From Hymenobacter mellowenesis (lineage in GTDB: Bacteria; Bacteroidota; Bacteroidia; Cytophagales; Hymenobacteraceae): DNA of 64,000 bases. A program made the translations under genes and the position numbers. The DNA lies in the NCBI RefSeq assembly GCF_030581005.1, contig NZ_JAUQSX010000008.1, forward strand, positions 1 to 64,000, given 5' to 3'. Under the pieces are notes generated by a model, which saw only the letters and a list, made by a program, of their open reading frames with translations, searched no databases and had not been told where the DNA came from. This document shows, in pieces, positions 53,264 to 60,915 of the stretch; position 1 is the stretch's first letter; every line of letters begins with the position of its first letter.

Positions 53264-54247
53264 ATGCCCACTTTACACAATCGATTGTGCAGCCTGTTTC
53301 TCTGTTTCAGCGCCACCTCTGCTGCACTGGCTCAAACGGCGCCGACGTCCGCACCAGCGCCGGGCAGCAACCCCATCATTCGGAATAAATACACGGCCGA
53401 CCCCAGCGCCATGGTGCAAAAGGGCACGGTATACCTCTACACCGGCCACGACGAGGCGCCCGCCCGCCAGGAGCGCTACGTGATGAACGAGTGGCTCTGC
53501 TTCTCCTCGACCGACATGGTGAACTGGACCGAGCACCCGATACCGCTCAAGGTGTCGGATTTTGCCTGGGCCAAGGACGATGCCTGGGCCTCGCAGGTGG
53601 TGGCGCGCAACGGCAAGTTCTACTGGTACGCGGCCGTGGAGCACGGCAGCATCCACGGCAAGGCCATTGGCGTGGCGGTGGCCGATAGCCCCACCGGCCC
53701 CTTCAAGGACGCCCGCGGTTCGGCCCTGATTGCGCCCGACATGACCACCGACAAAATCAGCTGGGCCGACATCGACCCCACGGTGTTTATCGACGCCAAG
53801 GGCCAGGCCTACCTGTTCTGGGGCAACACCACTTGCTACTACTCCAAGCTCAAGGCCAACATGACGGAGCTCGATGGCCCCATCCAGACTGTGGCCGGGC
53901 TACCGCGCTTCACCGAGGCGCCATGGGTGCACGAGCACAATGGCTGGTACTACCTGAGCTACGCCTCGGAATTTCCCGAGAAAATCGTGTACGCCATGAG
54001 CCGCAGCCTCGAAGGCCCGTGGCAGTACAAAGGCATTCTGAACGAGATAGCCGGCAACTCCAACACCAACCACCAGGCCATCATCGACTTCAAAGGCCAG
54101 TCCTACTTCATCTACCACAACGGCGCCATCAACACCGACGGCGGCAGCTACCGCCGCTCGGTCTGCATCGACTACCTGTATTACAACAAGGACGGCACGA
54201 TGAAGCGCGTGGTGATGACGACGGAAGGCGTGAAGGCGGCGAAGTAG
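53264..54247 (+). CDS. GH43 family glycoside hydrolase (arabinan/xylan-active)
   Basis: A 327-residue secreted enzyme (signal peptide ending SAALAQ). GH43 propeller with its three catalytic acids in context: ADPSAMVQKGTVYLYTGHD (base Asp), ISWADIDPTVFIDAKGQAYL (pKa-tuning Asp) and RFTEAPWVHEHNGWYYLSYA (acid Glu). CFSSTDMVNWTEHPIPL and SNTNHQAIIDFKGQSYFIYH complete the fold. The length is that of a single catalytic domain with no binding module. Likely activity: alpha-L-arabinofuranosidase or beta-xylosidase on plant polysaccharide side chains. It is flanked by family A repeats on both sides. Confidence 0.93.
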   Translation: MPTLHNRLCSLFLCFSATSAALAQTAPTSAPAPGSNPIIRNKYTADPSAMVQKGTVYLYTGHDEAPARQERYVMNEWLCFSSTDMVNWTEHPIPLKVSDFAWAKDDAWASQVVARNGKFYWYAAVEHGSIHGKAIGVAVADSPTGPFKDARGSALIAPDMTTDKISWADIDPTVFIDAKGQAYLFWGNTTCYYSKLKANMTELDGPIQTVAGLPRFTEAPWVHEHNGWYYLSYASEFPEKIVYAMSRSLEGPWQYKGILNEIAGNSNTNHQAIIDFKGQSYFIYHNGAINTDGGSYRRSVCIDYLYYNKDGTMKRVVMTTEGVKAAK

Positions 54248-54275
54248 TCATCACTACGTAAGAGAGTGGTTTATA

Positions 54276-54377
54276 ACGTCATGCAGAGCGCAGCGAAGCA
54301 TCTCGCGTGCTGTCACTATTCAATGCTATTGAGTTACTACCACAAGCGAGATGCTTCGCTGCGCTCTGCATGACGTT
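54276..54377. repeat. Family A palindromic element
   Basis: AACGTCATGCAGAGCGCAGC / GCTGCGCTCTGCATGACGTT. Its loop is the reverse complement of the 49984 copy (GTTACTACCAC versus GTGGTAGTAA, and GCTGTCACTA versus TAGTGACAGC), so the two copies lie in opposite orientation. Confidence 0.93.
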
Positions 54378-54389
54378 TTTTTCCGTGAC

Positions 54390-56546
54390 CTACTCCGCCG
54401 TCACCTCCAGCACGTGGCTGGTCAGGGGCTTGGCCTCCGGGTCGCTCAGTAGCACGCCGATTTTCATCAGGTAGTCGCCGGAGTAGGTTTGGCCGTGGGC
54501 GGGCAGGCGCGATTTCTGGCCGGGCATGAGGTTGATTTCGGTGAGCCGGTAGCGCCGGGCCGGGTCGAGGCCCTGCAGCTTCACCGGCCGCACGGTTTCG
54601 TTGAAGCGCGTGTGCAGGTTGTAGCCGAAGACGACGGCCTGGGCCTGGTTTTCAGCCACGTAGAGCAGCGCGGCCTGGTTGCTTTCGTAGGGCGAGCGCA
54701 GGCGGAACAGGTCGCCCTGCCAGATGACGGGGCTGAGGCGCTTGTAGTCGCGCACGGCCTGCTGGCTGAATTTCAGCTCGTCGGGCGTCATTTTATCCAC
54801 TTCGATGTCGTAGCCGAGCTTGCCCATCATGGCCACGTCGGTGCGGAATTTCAGCGAGTGGCTGCGGTTCCAGTTGGTGACGTGGCTGGCGATGGTGTTA
54901 GAGGGAAAGAAGTTGGAGAAGCCCCACTGGATGAACACGCGCTCGAAAGCGTCGGTGTTGTCGGAGGCCCAGAATTCGGTGAAGTATTTCAGGCCGCCGT
55001 ACTCGGCGCGGGCGCCGCCGCCGCTGCACAGCATCATGGGCAGGTGCGGGTACTGCTGGCGCATACGGGCCATTACGCTATAGAGGCCGCGCACGTAATC
55101 GACGTAGAGGTGCGACTGGTCGCGGCCCAGATACTGCGAGTAGCCGCTGCTAATCATGCGGTTGCAGTCCCATTTCACGTAGGCCACGCCCTGGCTCAGC
55201 TGCTCATCAATTGTTTTGAACACGAAGTCCTGCACCTTGGGGTTGGTCAGGTCGAGCACCAGTTGCTGGCGGTACAGGTCCTCGGCGCGGTTGGGTAGTT
55301 TCAGCAGCCAGTCGGGGTGCTTTTCGGCCAATTCGCTCTTGGGGTTCACCATTTCGGGCTCCAGCCAGATGCCGAACTTGATGCCTTCCTTGGTGGCGGT
55401 TTGCACGAGGTGGCCCACGCCGTTGGGCAGCTTGGTGGTGGTGGGCTGCCAGTCGCCGAGGCCCTGGCGGTCGTCCTTGCGCGGGTACTTGTTGCCAAAC
55501 CAGCCGTCATCGAGCAGAAACAAATCAACGCCCAGCCGGGCCGCGTCGGCCATCAGGCCATCGAGCCGGGCTTCGTTGAAGTCGAAATACGTGGCTTCCC
55601 AGTTGTTAAGCAGCACGGGGCGCGGCGCGGTGCCATCCAGGGTGCCGCCGTGCTGGCGGGCCCAGCGGTGCAGGTTGCGCGAGGCCTGGCCCTTGCCGGT
55701 GGTGTTGTAAGTGAAGATGAACTCGGGCGTGACGAACGGCTGCCCGGCCGGCAGCATGTATTCCGAAGCGTAGGGATTGATGCCCGCCGACACCCGCAAC
55801 GCCTCCTGATTATCAACCTCGAACGCCAGCCGGAAATTGCCGCTCCAGGCCAGTGAGCCGGCCAGCACTTCGCCGCTGGTTTCGTCGGCGGGCCTGTCGA
55901 GGGCCAGGAAAAAGCTGGGCGTCTGGTACCAGCCGGCACGGGTGCCCAGCTTGGTGTCGATGACTTTCACGCCACTGGTCAGCTCCGATTCCTGCTGCTT
56001 GGCCTCCTCGGCCCAGTCGCCGTGGAACTGGCTGAGCCAGTAGTGCCGCGCATCGAAATGCAGCATGGCCGAGGCGTAGGCGGTGAGCATGACCGGCTTT
56101 TTCTCGCGGTGCACGATTTCCGTCCAGGTTTTGATAACGTCTTCCCTGCGGTAGGCCGTGAAGTGTAGGCGCACGTCCACCGGGTATTGTGGGTCGCGCA
56201 GGTGGATGGTCGTGGTCGTCACGCCTTCGCCGGCCGGGTTGGTTTGCACCTCCACAAATTCCAGCGCCAGCGAGGGGTTGCCGTCGGCGTGCACCATGCG
56301 CAGGGCGGGCTCGAAGAGGTTGTCGGTGCCGGCGGGCACGTAGGCTTCGTGGCGGGTGGGCAGGGTCTGGAAGTCGGCCGGGGCCAGCTTCGCGCCCAGG
56401 TAAGTCTGGTAGAGGCGGTGGTTATTGCCCACGGCCAGTACCAGGCTCAGGTGCTCGGTTTCGATGGCGATGGGCGGCGGAGATTGGGCCATGGCGGGCG
56501 CGAAACAGGTGAGCAGCAGCAGGCAGCAGAGGCGACGCAGGAGCAT
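54390..56546 (-). CDS. Alpha-galactosidase, GH36 family
   Basis: A 718-residue secreted enzyme; ATG at 56546 and signal peptide LCCLLLLTCFAPAMAQ. N-terminal beta-supersandwich (ETEHLSLVLAVGNNHRLYQT, LHFTAYRREDVIKTWTEIVH), then the TIM barrel: RPVLLNNWEATYFDFNEARL, LGVDLFLLDDGWFGNKYPRK, GIKFGIWLEPEMVNPKSELA, nucleophile Asp in GVAYVKWDCNRMISSGY, acid/base Asp in TEFWASDNTDAFERVFIQWG, SNTIASHVTNWNRSHSLKFR. It removes terminal alpha-galactose from galacto-oligosaccharides or galactomannan-like side chains. It lies beside arabinosidase genes, suggesting mixed arabinose/galactose glycans as substrate. Confidence 0.96.
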   Translation of the reverse strand: MLLRRLCCLLLLTCFAPAMAQSPPPIAIETEHLSLVLAVGNNHRLYQTYLGAKLAPADFQTLPTRHEAYVPAGTDNLFEPALRMVHADGNPSLALEFVEVQTNPAGEGVTTTTIHLRDPQYPVDVRLHFTAYRREDVIKTWTEIVHREKKPVMLTAYASAMLHFDARHYWLSQFHGDWAEEAKQQESELTSGVKVIDTKLGTRAGWYQTPSFFLALDRPADETSGEVLAGSLAWSGNFRLAFEVDNQEALRVSAGINPYASEYMLPAGQPFVTPEFIFTYNTTGKGQASRNLHRWARQHGGTLDGTAPRPVLLNNWEATYFDFNEARLDGLMADAARLGVDLFLLDDGWFGNKYPRKDDRQGLGDWQPTTTKLPNGVGHLVQTATKEGIKFGIWLEPEMVNPKSELAEKHPDWLLKLPNRAEDLYRQQLVLDLTNPKVQDFVFKTIDEQLSQGVAYVKWDCNRMISSGYSQYLGRDQSHLYVDYVRGLYSVMARMRQQYPHLPMMLCSGGGARAEYGGLKYFTEFWASDNTDAFERVFIQWGFSNFFPSNTIASHVTNWNRSHSLKFRTDVAMMGKLGYDIEVDKMTPDELKFSQQAVRDYKRLSPVIWQGDLFRLRSPYESNQAALLYVAENQAQAVVFGYNLHTRFNETVRPVKLQGLDPARRYRLTEINLMPGQKSRLPAHGQTYSGDYLMKIGVLLSDPEAKPLTSHVLEVTAE

Positions 56547-56640
56547 GGGATACGAAGAATTGGCGTTCAATATTAGCGCATTTGGCGCATGCGGTTCATA
56601 TCATCCCCGTCCCCTTTCCCGGAGAGGGGCGCTTGACAAG

Positions 56641-56716
56641 TTGTAGCATGGACTCTGCGAGTCCGCGTCTTGGCGAACGTTCTGCAACGCGCGGACTCGC
56701 AGAGTCCACGCTACAA
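56641..56716. repeat. Family B palindromic element
   Basis: TTGTAGCATGGACTCTGCGAG / CTCGCAGAGTCCACGCTACAA; the loop TTGGCGAACGTTCTGCAAC is the reverse complement of the loop in the 7616 copy. Confidence 0.92.
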
Positions 56717-56731
56717 CCACGCATAACCGGT

Positions 56732-56795
56732 GCCCCCTCTCCCCAAGGAGAGGGGGTCAGGGAGTGAGGCGCCCGCCAGAACGACGCCCCTACTT
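56732..56795. repeat. Family E element (CCCCTCTCC-type) joined to GTAGGGGCG end
   Basis: Stem CCCCCTCTCC / GGAGAGGGGG followed by TCAGGGAGTGAGGCGCCCGC-CAGAACG and CGCCCCTAC. Read on the minus strand it matches the copy at 60820 (CGTTCTGGCGG, CGCCTCAC, CCCCCTCTCC). The TAG of its GTAGGGGCG end is the stop of the GH127 gene. Confidence 0.75.
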
Positions 56796-58838
56796 CCCCT
56801 GCGACACGTCCTTGGCCGGGCGCGTCACCAGCTCCACATCCGTCACCTGCTGCGGAAACCACACGGTCATTTCGCCCTTGCCGCGGTTGGCCCAGGCGTA
56901 GTACGGGATGGCCGTCAGGGTCTGGCGCACGGTGTTGATGCTGTTGTTGGCCACGTCCAGTTTTACCACGGGTACGGTGGCCGAGAGTTCGGTGATGCCG
57001 TTGAGCACGTCGGGCTTGGGGGTGGCGGTGAAGGTGGTGCCGGCGGGCACGATGATGTTGCTGGCGCGGCCGTCGTTGTCCTTCCATTCGGCGCAGTACA
57101 TCACCGGGCCGCGCTGCAGGGCTACTTTGCCGGCGTCGTCGAGTACCCTGGGATGGGCCACCACGGTGCGGACTTCCATCGGCAGGTTCACTTCCACCAT
57201 GTCGTTCTTCTTCCACTTGCGGACCAGCACGGCGTAGCCGTTTCGCAGCTGATAATCAATCGGCTGGCCATTCACTTTGATGACAACTTTCTCCGCCGAA
57301 GGCGTGGCGAAGGTGTACAGATTGGACGGCATGGCCTCGTTGCGGGCCCAGCCGGGAATGCGCACCAGCAGGTTGAAATCCGACGTCGCGGCCTGGTTCA
57401 CGGTGAATTTCAGGTCGCCCTGCCAGGGGTAATTGTTTTGCTGGGTAAGGCGCACGGCCTTGTTCTGCACCGCCAAATCGGTGCTGCCGCTCACGAAGAG
57501 GTTCACGTAAATATCCCGGCCCTTCTGCCCGTACACGTAGCCGGGCAGCGACGGAAACAGCCGCGCCAGGTTGGTGGGGCAGCACGAGCAATCGAACCAG
57601 CCCGAGCGCGCCGGCTCGGTGTCCTTGAAGCCGGTGCTGTTTTTTATCTGCATGGCGTTGCTGTAGAAGAACGACTTGCCATCGAGCCCCACGCCCGAAA
57701 TCAGGCCGTTGTAGAGCACCTTCTCCATGATGTCGGCGTACTTGGCGTCGCCGTGCAGCTGGAACATGCGCTGGTTCCAGTAGATATCGGCCACTGAGGC
57801 GCAGGTTTCGTTGTAGGCCGTGGCGTTGGGCAGCTCGTAGTTGTCGCCAAACCGCTCGCCGCCGCCCACCGCGCCGGTGCCGCCGGTCACGTACATCTTC
57901 TTGGCCACCATATTGTTCCAGATGGTATCCACGGCTGCCAGCAGCGCCTTGTCGCCGGTGAGGGCGGCCACGTCGGCCATGGCCGAGTAGAGGTATTCGG
58001 CGCGCACGGCGTGGCCCACGGCCTCGGTTTGGGCCACCACGGGCTTGTCGTCCTGCCAGTACTGGCCGCTGCGCCACACGTCGGTGCTCTTGGCGTCGTA
58101 GCCCTTGTAGTGCCCGCGCTGCTCGATGAAAAACTTAGCGGTGCTCAGGTATTCCGGCTTGCCGGTGGCGCGGTAGAGCTTCACCAGGCCCATTTCCACG
58201 ATTTCGTGGCCCGGCGCCACGGCCCGCTTGCCGGGCCCAAAGGTGGCGCACACCAAATCAGCATTTTTCAGGGCGATATTGAGCAGGTTTTTCTTACCCG
58301 TGGCCTGGTAGTAAGCCACGGCCGCCTCGTAGAGATGGCCGGAGTTATACAGCTCGTGGCTAAGCTCCCGCTCCTTTTCCCAGCGCTCCTTCCCCGCCCA
58401 GGCGTGTGGGTGGGCCGGGTCGATGGTGCGGGCGGTGTAGAGGTAGCCGTCGGGCTCCTGAGCCGCGCCCACCTTGGCAATCAGCTCATCCAGGTAAGCT
58501 TCCAGCTTCTTGTCCGGCTCCAGGCTGAGCGAGTACGAGGCGCCCTCCAGCGTCTTGTAAATATCGGTATCGTCGAAGGGGTAGGTGGTGGCAAACTTGC
58601 CCGAATGCGCTGCCGCCATCTCAAAATTCTTCACCCGGTTCGTGGCCTCGCAGCGCTGAAACGAAGCCGGAATGGTTACGCTGGTGTTGGTCTGGAGGCG
58701 CGGCTGCCAGAAGTTATCCGTCAGCTTCACCTTAGTGAATGGCACGGCCTGAATGGGGTAGTCGGCCCGCTGCTGGGCGGCGAGCGGCAGGGTGCCGGTC
58801 AGGCCGAGGAGAAAGAGGAATGATTTAGAAGTAAGCAT
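56790..58838 (-). CDS. Beta-L-arabinofuranosidase, GH127 family
   Basis: A 682-residue enzyme; ATG at 58838, signal peptide LFLLGLTGTLPLAAQ. An (alpha/alpha)6-barrel protein with the HypBA1-type zinc/cysteine site: Glu344 and Cys346 in TAYNETCASVADIYWNQRMF, Cys417-Cys419-Cys420 in WFDCSCCPTNLARLFPSLPG, and Glu328 in GAVGGGERFGDNYELP. In HypBA1 one cysteine is the nucleophile. Further family segments are KLTDNFWQPRLQTNTSVTIP, EPDGYLYTARTIDPAHPHAW and RGPVMYCAEWKDND. It releases L-arabinose from beta-linked arabino-oligosaccharides (extensin- or arabinan-derived). Its stop codon is in the repeat-like GTAGGGGCG end. Confidence 0.95.
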   Translation of the reverse strand: MLTSKSFLFLLGLTGTLPLAAQQRADYPIQAVPFTKVKLTDNFWQPRLQTNTSVTIPASFQRCEATNRVKNFEMAAAHSGKFATTYPFDDTDIYKTLEGASYSLSLEPDKKLEAYLDELIAKVGAAQEPDGYLYTARTIDPAHPHAWAGKERWEKERELSHELYNSGHLYEAAVAYYQATGKKNLLNIALKNADLVCATFGPGKRAVAPGHEIVEMGLVKLYRATGKPEYLSTAKFFIEQRGHYKGYDAKSTDVWRSGQYWQDDKPVVAQTEAVGHAVRAEYLYSAMADVAALTGDKALLAAVDTIWNNMVAKKMYVTGGTGAVGGGERFGDNYELPNATAYNETCASVADIYWNQRMFQLHGDAKYADIMEKVLYNGLISGVGLDGKSFFYSNAMQIKNSTGFKDTEPARSGWFDCSCCPTNLARLFPSLPGYVYGQKGRDIYVNLFVSGSTDLAVQNKAVRLTQQNNYPWQGDLKFTVNQAATSDFNLLVRIPGWARNEAMPSNLYTFATPSAEKVVIKVNGQPIDYQLRNGYAVLVRKWKKNDMVEVNLPMEVRTVVAHPRVLDDAGKVALQRGPVMYCAEWKDNDGRASNIIVPAGTTFTATPKPDVLNGITELSATVPVVKLDVANNSINTVRQTLTAIPYYAWANRGKGEMTVWFPQQVTDVELVTRPAKDVSQGK

Positions 58839-58850
58839 GATTGATTCGAT

Positions 58851-58946
58851 GTAGAGACGCAATATTTTGCGTCTCGTCGTTGAACGATGATGTGTGGATG
58901 CGTCCAAGCGGTGCGGACGACGAGACGCAAAATATTGCGTCTCTAC
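58851..58946. repeat. Family C palindromic element (supplies a stop codon)
   Basis: GTAGAGACGCAATATTTTGC / GCAAAATATTGCGTCTCTAC with inner GTCTCGTCG / CGACGAGAC. The TAG stop of the 58943 gene (58943-58945) lies in its right end. Same family as the 63000 copy. Confidence 0.93.
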
Positions 58947-60772
58947 TTCGGTTTTGAAATGCGGTACAGCCGCGCGCCGTGCCGCCGCACGTAAGGCGCA
59001 AACTCGCCCGTAACCGGCCCCAGCTGCCGGCCCGTCCACAGGTCCTGCACGCGGGCGCCGGCGGGCAGCCCCAGCTCCCGCAGCGCCACGGGCACGCGCA
59101 CCGAATCGGCCGGGGCGGGCCGGTAGGGACTGGTGGTGAAGAGGAGGCCGCCGATGGTACCGCCGGTGTTCTGCCGGGCCGCGGCCTGGTCGAGCCCCAG
59201 CGTGGTGCGGAAGCGCGTGTAGCCGGCCGGCAGGTCGTACTCGATGATGGAATTGGCGTGGGTGCCGATGCCGGTTTCGGCCGTTTGGCCCACCACCAGC
59301 AGCGGCGCGCCCGACACGCTCTTGCCCACCGTGGCCTGGCCCCAGCCGGCCGTGGCACTACGCCAGGGCAGCGAGTTGAGGGGCAAGGTTTTGCCGTCGG
59401 CGTTGCTCAGGGTGGGATTCAGCCAGTCGGCGTGGTCCCAGGCGGTGCCGTCGCCGCCGTCGCGCACGTTGAGGTAAAGCTTGGTGGCGCCGGTGATGTC
59501 GATGTCGGCTGCCTGGCTGGGCGTCTGGCGGTTGAGGGGGCCGCTGGCCCAGGCGGCGGCGTTGGCAGGGGCCAGCTCTTGGTCCTGGGCGTTGAAGAGG
59601 GCCAGGAACTTGTCGCCGGTGGCGGGGTCGTCGGCCGTCCAGGCCACGAGGTCGCCGCGACGGAACAGCTGGCGGTTGTGGGTGCTGCTGCGGTTCACGG
59701 CCAGCACGCGCGGGTTGGTAAGCAGGCCGAGGGTGAAGGCGTCGTTGCTGGGCAGGTCACCGCCGAACATCAGGGGCGAGCGGAAGATGCTCCACAGCGT
59801 CATCAGCGTGGTTTGCTCGTCGCGGGTGAAGCGGGTCATGCGGTCGTTGCCCCGCTCGGCCCGGATGCCCAGGCGGCCCAGCGGCAGCATGTCGGCATCC
59901 GGAAAAGCACCGGGCTGAATGTGCGGCGCCCACCGTTCGCACACCTCAAAATGCTCCTTGAGCTGCTCCCAGCTGTCCCAGAAGTCACCCACGGTGCGCC
60001 ACATGTTGGCATTCGCGGCCACATGCTTGGCCTCCGCAATCGGCGTTTCGCCGGGCGAGGTGCTGAACACGATTTTGCGCCCGGTCTTGTCAATGGCCCG
60101 CCGAATCATCGCCACTTCCGGCTTGTGGTAGGGCTCCGACAGGTCGTCAACTTTCACAAAATCCAGCCCCCACGAGGCGTAGAGCTTAAATAGCGAATCG
60201 TAGTATTCCTGCGCGCCCGGCCCCTCCTTCACGGTGTACATGTCGCGCAGCCAACGCGCCTGCCCCTCCTTGCTGTAGATGTCGGCCGCCGTGAGCTTGG
60301 TGCCGAGGATGGGCAGCCGGCGCTGCACCGCCACCACCGGCACGCCGCGCATGATGTGAATGCCGAATTTTAGCCCCTTGCCGTGCAGGTAGTCGGCCAG
60401 CGGCTTAAACCCTTTGCCGCCCGCGGCCGAAGGAAACCGGTTCGGGGCGGGCACGAAGCGGCCGTACTCGTCAATGTTCCAGTCCGGGTTTTTCTCGTTG
60501 TAGCCGTGGGCCGTGTCGTTGCCCACGTACCAGCGGATGTCCACCACCACGTATTCCCAGCCGCTGCTTTTGAGGTTTTTCGCCATGTAATCGGCGTTGG
60601 CTTTCACCTCGGCTTCGGTCACGGTGGGGCCGTAGCAGTCCCAGCTGTTCCAGCCCCTGGGCGGCGTGGGCGCCCACTGGTGGAAGTCGGTTTTGGGCGC
60701 TGCTTTTTGGGCGTGGCCGGGAAGGGTGGCCGCCAGCAAGCCGGCCGCCAACAGCGGTTTCAGGTTTTTCAT
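58943..60772 (-). CDS. Alpha-galactosidase, GH27 family, with NPCBM-like C-terminal domain
   Basis: A 609-residue secreted enzyme (signal peptide ending LPGHAQ). GH27 TIM barrel: PPRGWNSWDCYGPTVTEAEV, GWEYVVVDIRWYVG, GKGLKFGIHIMRGVPVVAVQ, nucleophile Asp in WGLDFVKVDDLSEPYHKPEV, acid/base region AFPDADMLPLGRLGIRAERG, RDEQTTLMTLWSIFRSPLMF, NPRVLAVNRSSTHNRQLF. Residues about 420-530 (TKLYLNVRDGGDGTAWDHAD, AETGIGTHANSIIEYDLPAG, RFRTTLGLDQAAARQNTGGT) are an NPCBM-type galactose-binding module. It complements the GH36 enzyme. Its TAG stop is provided by the family C repeat. Confidence 0.95.
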   Translation of the reverse strand: MKNLKPLLAAGLLAATLPGHAQKAAPKTDFHQWAPTPPRGWNSWDCYGPTVTEAEVKANADYMAKNLKSSGWEYVVVDIRWYVGNDTAHGYNEKNPDWNIDEYGRFVPAPNRFPSAAGGKGFKPLADYLHGKGLKFGIHIMRGVPVVAVQRRLPILGTKLTAADIYSKEGQARWLRDMYTVKEGPGAQEYYDSLFKLYASWGLDFVKVDDLSEPYHKPEVAMIRRAIDKTGRKIVFSTSPGETPIAEAKHVAANANMWRTVGDFWDSWEQLKEHFEVCERWAPHIQPGAFPDADMLPLGRLGIRAERGNDRMTRFTRDEQTTLMTLWSIFRSPLMFGGDLPSNDAFTLGLLTNPRVLAVNRSSTHNRQLFRRGDLVAWTADDPATGDKFLALFNAQDQELAPANAAAWASGPLNRQTPSQAADIDITGATKLYLNVRDGGDGTAWDHADWLNPTLSNADGKTLPLNSLPWRSATAGWGQATVGKSVSGAPLLVVGQTAETGIGTHANSIIEYDLPAGYTRFRTTLGLDQAAARQNTGGTIGGLLFTTSPYRPAPADSVRVPVALRELGLPAGARVQDLWTGRQLGPVTGEFAPYVRRHGARLYRISKPK

Positions 60773-60819
60773 GGGTGGGATTGGGGCGGCTTTTGGGGCG
60801 TGGCGCCCGGCTCAAACGG

Positions 60820-60915
60820 TTGCCGTTCTGGCGGACGCCTCACCCCCCGGCCCCCTCTCCCGAAGGAGAGGGGGAGCCAGACGGTTCGGACGATAGTCGG
60901 GGGCAGGCCCCGCCC
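60820..60915. repeat. Family E element plus half family D element
   Basis: CGTTCTGGCGGACGCCTCAC then CCCCCTCTCC-CGAA-GGAGAGGGGG, matching the 56732 copy in opposite orientation. It is followed by GGGGGCAGGCCCCGCCCCTACC, a shortened family D end (compare GGGGCAAGCCTCGCCCCTAC at 48765). Confidence 0.75.
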
